NCBI GenBank assembly: GCA_019095985.1
Contig: CM032665.1
Span: 30,061,565 to 30,125,564, forward strand
Source: Streblospio benedicti
Taxonomy: Eukaryota > Annelida > Polychaeta > Spionida > Spionidae
DNA: 64,000 bases
Direction of reading: 5' to 3'
Under the pieces are notes generated by a model, which was not told the origin of the DNA, made no database searches, and saw nothing but the letters and a program-made list of their open reading frames with translations. This document shows positions 47,225 to 57,226 of this stretch, one piece after another (the stretch's first letter is position 1; each line of letters begins with the position of its first letter). The position numbers and the translations under genes are program-made.

Positions 47225-47450
47225 ATTCATACCAGTGAGAAAACCTTATGAGTGTAGTCAATGTGATTTCAGGAATTTGTCTACACTTGCCAAAAATACT
47301 CTAAAACTTTTTACAAAAAGATGATGTTCAATGTGTAATAACAGCCCACTTCTTGGCATGCACAGTCATATGGTGCCCCATTTCAAGAAAAAATTTCCAG
47401 ATGTAAATGATTTTATAACAAATATGTCATGGTTTGAAGGTAAAATGTTC
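47225..47450 (+). pseudogene. Decayed C2H2 zinc-finger sequence
   Basis: ATTCATACCAGTGAGAAA followed, one base out of frame, by CCTTATGAGTGTAGTCAATG spells the classic linker and finger start HTSEK-PYECSQCDF. The finger goes on as NLSTLAKNTLKLFTK, with the zinc-binding His positions replaced. A second piece, MCNNSPLLGMHSHMVPHFKK, follows in another frame. This is the remnant of a C2H2 zinc-finger gene of the host. Confidence 0.55.
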
Positions 47451-47509
47451 TCAATGCATGTTTCTCAATGTGGTTTTTTTTTTTTCTATTATACTTAAAC
47501 ATGATATTG

Positions 47510-48517
47510 TATACAAAATAAGTCAAGAGCAGTGGGTATGCTTTAGTTATGGTCATCATACAGTGGTGGACACTGGTCACTACATGCGCTATCACCCCCG
47601 AAGTGTCCAACGGCTGAAAATAGGTGTGTGACCAGTAAATTACGGTACAGACGTTTCTTTGCCTGGTGAGGCGTGTGGTTACCAATGTCCACCATCTTGC
47701 GGTGACCATCATTTAAATGGTTCGTTTATACATAATGGGAGTGGCCATGCACAGTCCTTGGATAGATTCCCCAGACTCCCCCTACCGTATGTTAATTAGG
47801 GCAGCCTTTAGGGTTCTATTCTGGAACCTTGAGTGTGGCCACCCCCCCGGATTTCAAAAGCCTCTGAACAACACTACCTCCGAGCTGTAAATACTCAAAC
47901 AGCATGCTTTGTGGGTACTAATGTGTTGTTAGTCTCTTTTACAGCCGCCCACTGACTTTCGGGCGCAAGGCTCTCAAGCCCTGAAATGTCAACGTGACCT
48001 GAAGCTCAGTATCGACGTTTTTCATTGGTGGTTGCTTGTTCATCCTCAATCCGCAGTATTAAAACAGATTTTGCAATTAAAAAACACTGTTGATACAAAA
48101 AACAGCGCCTCTAGCGGTCATTTGTAGAGTAATTGTACAACAACAATTATTACATAAATGTTTTGTATACACCGGATGTTTTCAGTGACTACCTTGACGC
48201 CTGTGCACTAGAGTGACTATCTGTAAATATGCATATCACACGCTCACTGCAGACTTCTACATGTCTTCATTTGAAATTAACTTTGCTTTGCATAAACTTG
48301 TCCAGTGCGGGCATTTCATTTCCATGAGTATTAGTTACCATATCCTGAAAAAAGTGGTCGTATAAGTGTTAAAGAGGTGGTCTCCATAGAGAGTTGGTCT
48401 TTAACTGGGGTTTCTACTTGACTTCTATTCTCGGGGAAGAAGGCCATAAAACAGACATTTACGTTTTACATGCATAAATTCATTACTCTGCATGCTGCAC
48501 ACAATATATGAAGACTT
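47510..48517 (+). repeat. Rearranged block unit 3, cut by the assembly gap
   Basis: Matches unit 2 from AAATAAGTCAAGAGCAGTGG (45118 and 47516) to ACACAATATATGAAGACTT (46094 and 48499), where the N run begins. Identity to unit 2 is high. The abrupt end suggests that the assembler could not resolve the repeat. Confidence 0.8.
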
Positions 48518-48617
48518 NNNNNNNNNNNNNNNNNNNNNNNNNNNNNNNNNNNNNNNNNNNNNNNNNNNNNNNNNNNNNNNNNNNNNNNNNNNNNNNNNNN
48601 NNNNNNNNNNNNNNNNN
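48518..48617. other. Assembly gap, 100 Ns
   Basis: Exactly 100 N, the conventional size for a gap of unknown length. The signal-peptide exon expected for copy B, by comparison with A and C, is missing from the visible sequence and probably lies here. Confidence 0.99.
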
Positions 48618-48947
48618 CCTGTGTTTGCTGTTTTGCGCTGTAGCAGATAGTTTGATAACAGATCAAATACAAATTGAATTTTTCTTTGACAGTTTACTGG
48701 TACAAGTGGCTTTGCCAACTCAAAGTCGCCCCCCATTTGTTGGGACAGATTGACACCATCATCCCAATCAGCTTTGGTACCATGATGGTCTCACCTTAAC
48801 GCACGGTATTTATCTCTGAAAAGCAAAGCAAGTGCACAGTTCATACATGTATTGACAATTGTACAAATAGCACTTTGTTACACAGCGAAACTTGGCATTA
48901 GTTTAGCACTGACCAAAAAATTTCACTATCAGATTATGATGTTTCAG

Positions 48948-49076
48948 GCTGCGATGTGGTTGTCCCTAAGACAGCGCTGCAGCTGTGGCAGAAGTCGGAC
49001 CAAACCAAGTTGATCGGGGATGGTGAAATCGCAGCCCAGTCCACTGACCCGGAGTCAACTTTCTACATTCACAAAG
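48948..49076 (+). CDS. Copy B exon 2: N-terminal module
   Basis: A phase 1-1 exon of 129 bp between GTTTCAG and AAAG/GTGACA. It encodes [20 protein letters not shown] then [20 protein letters not shown]. The length and sequence are conserved in copies A and C. I do not recognise the module. Confidence 0.8.
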
Positions 49077-51131
49077 GTGACAATCCCTCTCCCCCCACTC
49101 TCTCAACCTATGTTACGAATTTATTCTTCATCTCTCTGGACATCTCGTTATCCATGCCTCTCCATGTCTCTTTCTTCATTTCTCAATCTCACAATTGCTA
49201 CCTGCAGGTTTTGTCATAAATTGTCTAATCGCATCCTGCAGTTATTGGAGAAGAACCGTTGATTGATGGTGGACATTACCGTGTACCGGACTCTCAGCTG
49301 TCTGCCAGCAGATCATTCGCGAGCGCTGCTTTACACGACCCCTCTCGGTCCCGACTACACACTGTGGAGGCGTACCACTGCGGATGTTGGGCACCAGGAT
49401 CGCCGGATACAGAACAATGGATACAGGTAACGACTCGACATTCATTATTACCATCTAAAACAGATGTCCTGGCTCAAAAGGTGTCTCTGTATTTAGATAC
49501 CATGTTCTATTTGTATACCACAATTAAAAATATTTTTTGTATAATAAATAGTGTATTGGTTGCCACTCTTAGTAGTATACTTGTGAATCTTTGGAAATAC
49601 CAATTGAAACATATTTGTAAAAGCCAGAGTTACATACAAAGTGTCTCCTGAAATATGTATGGATACGCACAACTTTGACATATCTCTGCTTCAAGCAAAG
49701 CAGATTTTATTGAGGCAGTCCTGTCGAGGAACAATGTATTTCCATCACTAGTTCAAGACGAGGACATATATGGTTACTGCCTCTCTACTGCCAAAAGCTC
49801 TCGGAGATCATAGGGTTCAGTGTGTAAACAGTGAGAAGCAAATATTCACCACTGACTGTACATCAATGCAGTAGGTCGCAGATAGAGTCGGGCTTGAGCG
49901 AATGTCTGTGTCAAGTGAGCCAGCTCATGGACACGAGACTGATTGTTGTTTGTCCCGGAGCTGGAAGGTGGGGGAGTCTGAGAAGCAGGGTATGACTACT
50001 TCCCATCAGGTAGCACGCACGCTTGATGTGATAGAGAGTGTCAGTGCCTGTCCACGCAGTGGTTTGGTGTGAACAGGAGGCCGCGAGTTCGATTCCACAC
50101 ACAGGTTTCAAACAACTTTACAACCCTTTTTCTGAAATTTCCTTAAACTATGTTCTTTCACCATGCAGGTGAACTTTGGCAGTCTGTTTACTGTCACTGC
50201 GATTGCTACTCAGGGCAGAGAATCTAGTAGTTATTCGATGTGGGTATCAAGCTATAAGCTTTCATTTTCTTCAATGGAAGCTTCGTTCTCATTCTACACA
50301 GAAAATGGAGAAATTAAGGTATGTTTATGATTTATCTTCTCTATAAATATTCCTATATCGCTGTTGTAATTCTGAACAACTGAATGGCGATGGAATTAGA
50401 TCATACGTGTTCAAAGAACACAGAATCGCTAGATCAATGTTGGCATATGGGCAATTGATATATATACTGAAACGATGTATACTTTATAGTTAAGAACTTA
50501 ATAATTTGAGGAGAAAACCTTACAATGAATTAACAGCAGTGATCAATATTCAGCGCAACATATTGCGCTGTGTGCTGACTGCTGTATAATAATCAAAAAG
50601 AGTTTCAACGCTATGTACATGTATGTAAGAACAGTGGACTAAAATAACTAGATCAAAAGTGTTCGAAGAACACTGCGTCGCTAGAACGATGCTGGGCAAT
50701 TAACATATATAATGAAATAATGTATACTTTACAATCAAGAAATTTATTAATTTGAGGAGAAAATATCAGAATGAATCAGAATCATTGTATCCAGCAAAAA
50801 GATATTTGTGTTGCCATACAATAGTACTGAAAGACAAGATGATAATCAATATCAGTTTCAAATCCAATAATCAATTTTGCTGCTTGGTTGGAATATGGAT
50901 TTTTTTCTTGCCGGCTAAGTGCATTGAATATCATTAAAAATGTCATAAAAACGCTTCTAGAAAGCATTATTGGCAGAGTGGCCAAAATCGAATCACTTCG
51001 GTGTCGCCTCATACCTCATCATCGTGTAAAGTTTGAACGGAATCGGTGCAACGGTTAAAGCTCTAGCGTGTCCGGAGACATACATACATACATACATACG
51101 TACGTACATACGTACGTACGTACGTACAAAC

Positions 51132-51198
<67 letters not shown>

Positions 51199-51759
51199 CA
51201 AACGAACGAACGGAACACAATGCTTGCTTCAGCAGCTGAGCTGAAGCGACGCAAAAATATTGCGTCATTGTTCATATTCATTCATATTCAAATATGTTGC
51301 CTAAAATATTAATAAAAATTTGATTAAAGTACACAATTACAATCTACGTTATCAGCCACAAAAAGCCTTTGTCTACTCATACATGTATATTGGCTCATTT
51401 ACATAACATACATAGCAGCAACATTTTTATGATTTATTATATCACGTGACATAAGGTGACATGTAAATATATAAACTACATACATACATCTATATATTAA
51501 AGGTCTTTGATGCCAACTTTGACCGAAACACAGTGGTAACTCGCAAATTGGCCAATCCTGTGGTCGCTAGTCAAGTGCGACTGCACCCTGCGACGTGGTC
51601 CGGAGGAATTGCCATGAGGTGGGAGGTGTATGGTTATCCAGGTGAGACATATATATACAAATATATATATACAAACCATATATATACTCTATATATATAT
51701 ATCTACATAAATAAATCTCTAAAAATGTACATTCTTTCTCTCATACATACATACATACA

Positions 51760-51838
<79 letters not shown>

Positions 51839-54530
51839 AGTATTATTAGTTACCATGCTCTATAACTGCCGGGTAACGTGGACATGGTATCAGACTATGC
51901 TCTATCATGTCTATACATCAGTCAAGTTATCACTGATTTCTAGGAAAAGGGACAACACGCTACGTTTACCAAGCACTGTTGTAATTGTCTGAACTAAAAT
52001 GTATATTCATGTATTTACTTACTTTATATTTGATTTGCGCAGTTATTCATCAAATAACATGTCAATAATAATTCTTTTGTTGTCTAAACACAACATGTGA
52101 TAAAAAAATGAAAAGCGTCACCAAGGTGACAAAGCAGTGTTTACGGTAAGCGCGCCTTCCTATGTGTGCATGATTGTTATAGCTTTATATGTTATTTTAT
52201 TAATAATTTATACGTACAAGTTTCATTTCGTATGAAAGAAGGTAACTTGAATGAAAATTGTTTAGAATGATGAATGTTCTGTGACACAAGGAATTTTTTT
52301 TAAGATAGAACCAAGTATAATAATTAATTACAATTCAGTAATTGAAATGCATATATTATGTTTGTTGCAGCTGAGGACGTATTTATGCTTGAGTCAGTCA
52401 AACACCCTACAACCTCCTTAAGACACTCCTCCTATGTGCTGAGACGTAATGTTCACGTGGAAAACCCTGACTTTCTCTTCTACATCAACACCAATGTAGA
52501 TGGGTCAGTTTGGTTCCAGTCCTTGAACTACCCTACCTACAGGTAAAAACTTAAAATGTTTAGAGAATTCTGTATAGCTTATTGCCACATTTTTGTTGTT
52601 AGAGTTTCTGTCTATGCTACGCTGCTTAAAAAACTATACAGTCCAATTCCAAAGTAATTATAATTTGTAATGTACCAAAGTTTTTTTCAGAAATTTTGAT
52701 ACGGGTCCTTTAAAGCTGAAATGCTTAAATTATTTTGAAATTTTAAATGTCAGACTCGTGTATACGTTCTGATAATGATATAGCATAAGACATAAGAACA
52801 AAAAAGAACATTTGATGTATACATTCATCGATTCATAGGCGCATGCTCCTTGTCACCCCCCCCTCCTCCAAGACCCTTTTGTGCTACCAAAATATTTTCT
52901 TTTCTTGAGATTATTAGCATCTTTGCAAGGTTTTGCACATACATGTACACAATCCATGAAATCCTCTACATGTATGTGCACTATCCTTTATTTTCCAAAA
53001 ACCTAAATTAGTAAGTGAATCATTTATATTATTGGAATGCTTGTTATTTTGACAATCACAAACTAATCATGAGTGTGAGTTGATACTTAAAATGTCATGA
53101 CAGCTATTTCAAATACATGTTGGTTATTCAAATGTTTTTTACACTTTAAACAGGATAATAAAAGTTCACATTTTGAGCTTTCGGCAAACGCTCTTGCCTT
53201 TTTCACAACAAGTGATGACGTCATAAGTCGTCACCGTTGACACGGGAAAATCCCCAGCTGAGCGTCCCCCCCCCCGGGGGCGGGGGCGTTTAAAGTGTAA
53301 ATACACAGTTGACTATCAGATCCAGGATAAATGAACTTCTATCAGACTATGTTGGTTGTTATCTGTTGAATGGTGTTCTCAGTATCGGCTGGTCTGGATC
53401 GAGCTACAAGATCGTTCAGGGATCCGGAGAGACATTTGAAAGTGATGGATCATTCTTCCCAGTTGGTGAGATCACTCAATATTATTGTTATTATATCCAG
53501 GGACATAGCAACATGAACATAATATTGCGGTCAAGTAAACAAAGCTTAATTTATGCTCTCACATATTCATATAGTTATTTTGATCTATTTCAGGCTTTTA
53601 TTTGTACAATAAGTACCTGAATCATCACAACACATTCCCATTGAATGGAGAAATCCTTACATATTGAGCTACATTAGACGATGGGAAATGTAAACTATCA
53701 CTAATTGAATGAACTGAAAAATAATAATATTAATCATGCATCACCAAACAAATATTATCATATGATATAGAATAACATTTTGACACAATACAAACTTCAG
53801 AATGGTGTAAAACATATACATAACTGTAAACATGCCATTGATTGTGACAATTATAGGAGCGCATTGGTTTAGGCTGCAGTGTATTGAAGGCAGTCTAGAA
53901 ATCCCACATTCTGATTTTGAGCATTGACTCCACTCCCCACTTCTTTTTACCTCACCATTAAGACTAACTTTAAACTACTATAATTAATATCACAAATTCT
54001 GAAAATGTGTGTGACTTTTGTCTCTTACAGAGCATCCAACACCGTGTGGTAGGCATTTTGAGAAGCAGACCGGAACCAGGATGACCACTGACATCATAAT
54101 GACCACAGTCGCCAAAAAGGCATCTCATTGTTCCCAGATGTGTCTGCAGGTAGGACACTGGCAGATCCAGGTTTGGGGTTGAGGTGAACTAAATATGTCA
54201 TGGACGTTGTGCACACCATGAAAAATGCACTTAATGGCCTGTTTTGTTGGCACCTGATGGCTTATCCTTTTTCCTATTATCTATGATCTCATGGTCATCT
54301 AGCGTGGCTGAATCATGTTGTTCAATGTTTAATTGTACGGAAAGACTGCAGTTTGGGATGATATAGATACTTCCTTTCAGGAGCCTGGCTGTTGGGGCTA
54401 CAACTTTGCCGTGTCTGGGTCCTCCCCCGGCTGTGAGCTGCTGGCGCTGGTGCCGCTCTGTCCCTCCGCCACCGTCATCACCGACCCGGGCTGGGACCTC
54501 TACTACATCGAGGTGCACTGCCTGCAGTAG
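48948..54530 (+). CDS. Gene copy B: secreted discoidin-AbfB-PAN protein, intact exons 2-9
   Basis: Eight consecutive exons are open and correctly phased: 48948-49076, 49242-49426, 50169-50318, 51503-51641, 52371-52542, 53320-53465, 54031-54149 and 54381-54530. With the 64 bp first exon borrowed from A or C the coding length is 1254 nt, a 417-residue product. Order: signal peptide (1-21), N module of unknown family (22-64), F5/8 type C domain (about 66-222), AbfB-like beta-trefoil part (223-330), PAN/apple domain with seven Cys (331-417). Discoidin and AbfB folds commonly bind glycans or phospholipids, and PAN domains bind protein or carbohydrate, so the product is probably a secreted recognition or adhesion protein. 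There is no membrane segment. This is the reference copy. Its first exon is in the gap or missing, so its expression is unproven. Confidence 0.8.
49242..49426 (+). CDS. Copy B exon 3: discoidin domain, first third
   Basis: Begins after CATCCTGCAG and ends ATACAG/GTAACG. It encodes [20 protein letters not shown] then SAS, matching the start of F5/8C domains (xIxDSQLSASS), and ends with the W..(D/N)xQWIQ motif. Confidence 0.85.
50021..50110 (+). mobile_element. tRNA-like segment in intron 3 of copy B
   Basis: CCGCGAGTTCGATTCCACAC carries a good pol III B box (50086-50097). The upstream CGCAGTGGTTTGGTG is a weak A-box partner. It resembles a SINE head but is not present in copy C. Confidence 0.35.
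50169..50318 (+). CDS. Copy B exon 4: discoidin domain, middle
   Basis: A phase 0-0 exon of exactly 50 codons between CCATGCAG and [29 protein letters not shown] and [10 protein letters not shown] carry the F5/8C hallmarks: VDLG-like strand, TQGR and WVxxYxLxYS. Confidence 0.9.
50395..51440 (+). repeat. Dispersed repeat inserted in intron 4 of copy B, with simple repeats
   Basis: Homologous to 5273-5765. Here the first block (GTGTTCAAAGAACACAGAAT, TCGCTAGATCAATG) occurs twice, at about 50405 and 50655, so the copy is internally duplicated. Between the GTCCGGAGACATA and GCTGAAGCGACGCAAA blocks lie CATA, GTAC and 15 or so GTTA units (51062-51200). Copy C lacks it in the matching intron. Confidence 0.7.
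51503..51641 (+). CDS. Copy B exon 5: discoidin domain, last third
   Basis: Begins after ATATTAAAG and ends CCAG/GTGAGA in phase 1. It encodes [20 protein letters not shown] then [12 protein letters not shown] and RWEVYGYP, the closing VFxGNxDxxTVV..VRxxPxxWxxxxxxRxExYG pattern of F5/8C. The usual final Cys is replaced by Tyr. Confidence 0.9.
51762..51834. repeat. (TA)n microsatellite in intron 5 of copy B
   Basis: About 36 TA units after shorter ATAC and TATAC runs. Absent at the matching place in copy A. Confidence 0.95.
52371..52542 (+). CDS. Copy B exon 6: AbfB-like domain, first half
   Basis: Begins after GTTTGTTGCAG in phase 1 and ends CTACAG/GTAAAA in phase 2. [15 protein letters not shown] and [10 protein letters not shown] are two tandem FxSVNYPxxYLRH-type repeats, which are characteristic of AbfB and related beta-trefoil lectin-like domains. 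Family assignment is by eye from this motif. Confidence 0.75.
53138..53301. repeat. Inverted-repeat element in intron of copy B
   Basis: Counterpart of 36863-37034, with the same TTTACACTTTAAAC ends and a GC-rich hairpin centre; the C/G run lengths differ. The 3' end lies 18 bp before the exon 7 start. Confidence 0.6.
53320..53465 (+). CDS. Copy B exon 7: AbfB-like domain, second half
   Basis: The acceptor GACTATCAG is chosen because it alone keeps the frame open after the preceding phase 2 donor; the CACAG ten bases earlier would give an immediate stop. The exon encodes [20 protein letters not shown], then [16 protein letters not shown] and ends in phase 1. Confidence 0.7.
54031..54149 (+). 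CDS. Copy B exon 8: PAN/apple domain, first half
   Basis: Begins after TCTCTTACAG and ends CTGCAG/GTAGGA, phase 1-0. [15 protein letters not shown] and [10 protein letters not shown] show the Cys, HC and MC positions of PAN/apple domains. Confidence 0.85.
54381..54530 (+). CDS. Copy B exon 9: PAN/apple domain, second half, with stop
   Basis: Begins after CTTCCTTTCAG and runs 49 codons to [27 protein letters not shown] and [15 protein letters not shown] complete the PAN pattern (CxxxxY/F, CxL, GW..Y). It is markedly GC-rich compared with its introns. Confidence 0.85.
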   Translation, partial: EPGCWGYNFAVSGSSPGCELLALVPLCPSATVITDPGWDLYYIEVHCLQ

Positions 54531-56400
54531 CTGCAAACACAAAGTTCTACAGTGCATGGACTTAACTCAAAGCTAGGAGACTACGATATGTCATCAAATG
54601 GTGGTCATTAAGGGGTAGGAGGGGAGTTGACAAAATTGAAACCCTTATGGTATTTTTTTTTCAAGATGTTTTCCTCTAAATTTTTGGAGCACTTCAGCCC
54701 TGGGGTTGTAAATCCTTTTTTTTCCAATACCCTTCACACAACTCCCCCGGCCAACCACCACCACTATTAGTTAACACCATTGTTTTTCAGGGTTCAGACC
54801 CTCTTTCAGCCTTGATAAACGGTAGTCTGGTTAGGATGGACAATTCTCAAGCATCTGTTGTTAGTAAACTATTTAGTTGGCTAAAGTGGAAAGAATGATT
54901 GTACATGGTATCACAGCTATGATGGAGAACTCAGAAATGATGAATGCCATTTTCTTAACCCTCATCTGTACACTAACCAAAATGCCTTAATCTCTGCAAT
55001 AGGGCTCCAAAGACGGGAGTGATCCTGTACTGATAAGGGTCAATATGGGCGTGCGAGCGTTTACAGTGCTGGACTATAGAAATTGTTGAAAATTCCATTG
55101 GCATAGGTCATTGTATATCAGGTTGTGTATATTCGTAATTTGGGAAGAGAAATACCTACAGTTTCTTCTAACAAGTATTTGAAGAAATTTACAAAAAAAC
55201 ACTCGAATTTCTTTAAAGAGTGTGGTTTACATTTTATCATCTAAAGGATGTAGTAAAACGCGGATATACGAAAAATTCTGAACTTACTCTTCAAATCTAG
55301 GGTTTAATTTGACGATTTTTTAGCGTTTTTGTAAAACATCGCCAGTAGATTTGACAATATGGACGTGCAGTAAACAACTTATTTTATGCACACCTTGGGT
55401 AATTGCAAGTAACATACACTAGAATACAGTAGTAGATATTTGTAAATAACTGTGGGCTCACATGGGACAGTACAGTACATGGCCATAACAATGAGTTAAA
55501 AAAACTAGCAATATGTGTGAGTAGTGCATGTCTGGGCCTTAGCATTTCTGCAGACACCAGGAATGATCTAGAACATGATCAACAATCCCTTCATCCAGAT
55601 TGTTTTTTTCCTGACGTTTTTAAAAGTGAATACATCTGCCTAATCTCTCGGAGAAAGGTGTTTTTTAACTTTGTTACAGTGTACCTTAGTATGTATAATA
55701 TTTAACATTTAATGACTGTTTGTATAACTATATTATATAGCATAGCGTGTATTATCTTATTATATTATCGCTATTGTCTTATGCGATTCGCATTCATACC
55801 GGGTCTTCTTTAACCCTCAAATATATTGCCTAGATTGATTTCTGTGTGATGTGGTGTTAGACTTGTCATATATTATCATACTAGTATAGAAATTACATTT
55901 GTATATTATAATATTATGTCGATTGCTGTATGCTCCCCAGTGAGTTGAGAAAGTCTGACTGGTAGACGAATAACATAAAATCTTCTGATCCTGCATAGTG
56001 GTGACTTAAGACCATAACCCAGCTATTTACATTTATATTTTAAATCTAAATTGTATTAAAGCTATAAGACATAAACATGAAATATGAATCTGTTGTAATC
56101 TGTCGTAATAAACTAAAACAACAAGTACTTCTCTTAAAGCTAGGGTGGTAATCCTCCATAGGTAGATCCAGAGGACGTTTAACACCAAATTATTCTATCG
56201 TCACATTTTTTTTTGAAATTCTGCAATTATTCATGGATATGAAAACTCTGGTACGCCCCCCCCCCCCTCTTTCGAAAACGTACATCCAATTTGTTACGCG
56301 TCAAAAGTAAATTGTTAAGTGGTGTCAAGTGGAGAGAATGATTGTATAGCATATGGCTTTCATGCGAAGAACTGTGGAAATGTATTTATAGACAATATTA
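54531..56400 (+). repeat. Duplicated 3' flank of copy B
   Basis: Homologous to 38307-40150 and in part to the window end. No open frame is shared. More diverged from A than the introns are, which suggests uneven conversion or an older duplication of this part. Confidence 0.7.
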
Positions 56401-56470
56401 TTACAGATAAGGATTGATTATCAAGACGTGAGAGAGAGGGAAGTTTTAAAATTTATCCCAAGTACTGGGA

Positions 56471-56709
<239 letters not shown>

Positions 56710-56881
56710 GTGTATATGATTTGAAGGGAAAACAAACTACTTTGCTTATGGTATACAAATTCGTTTCATGATTTTGTTTCAATCTTCATTACAAATGGTT
56801 CTATTACAAAGTATGGAACATATAATTATGGTGTGACAAAAATTAAGTAGCATTAGATTAAATGAAAACTACAATGGCATT

Positions 56882-56923
56882 GCCCTACAACGTTGTTTCA
56901 TGCATGGAGCAATCATCAGGGGC
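56882..56923 (-). ncRNA. Hammerhead-ribozyme-like motif, Penelope type
   Basis: On the minus strand the order is GCCC, CTGATGA, 13 bases, GAAA, CAAC, GTTG, TA, GGGC. Stem I is GCCC/GGGC (4 of 4 paired); stem III is CAAC/GTTG (4 of 4) with essentially no loop; the conserved CUGAUGA and GAAA boxes are exact; and the cleavage triplet is GUA, within the NUH rule. Stem II is weak, TGC/GCA with a U-U mismatch where G-C is usual. A tiny stem III that works as a dimer is known for hammerheads of Penelope-like retroelements. No long open frame flanks it, so it marks a decayed end. Confidence 0.55.
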
Positions 56924-57226
56924 TCTGGTCCAACATATGTACACATTACATTTTTCATACTGTGATACAGTACATTAGTACATGGGTTCAATACATAAAA
57001 ACATAAAAGCTATATCCAACTATTTCATCAAAAGACAAAGACAAAGTATCATGAAAGGAGAAGATTTGAAGCCAAATTATACTCATAGGAAAATATTGTG
57101 CGAAAGAATACAGAATAAAGAATAAAACCTATGCATGACACAAACCAAAACAGTGCATAGTACGCATTATATTAGAACTACAGCAGCAGGAATTTCCTCT
57201 TGTGTCTACATGTACTCACAAGCTCT
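56924..57226. other. Non-coding flank of the ribozyme motif
   Basis: Possibly more of the retroelement remnant, but nothing recognisable as protein. Confidence 0.3.
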
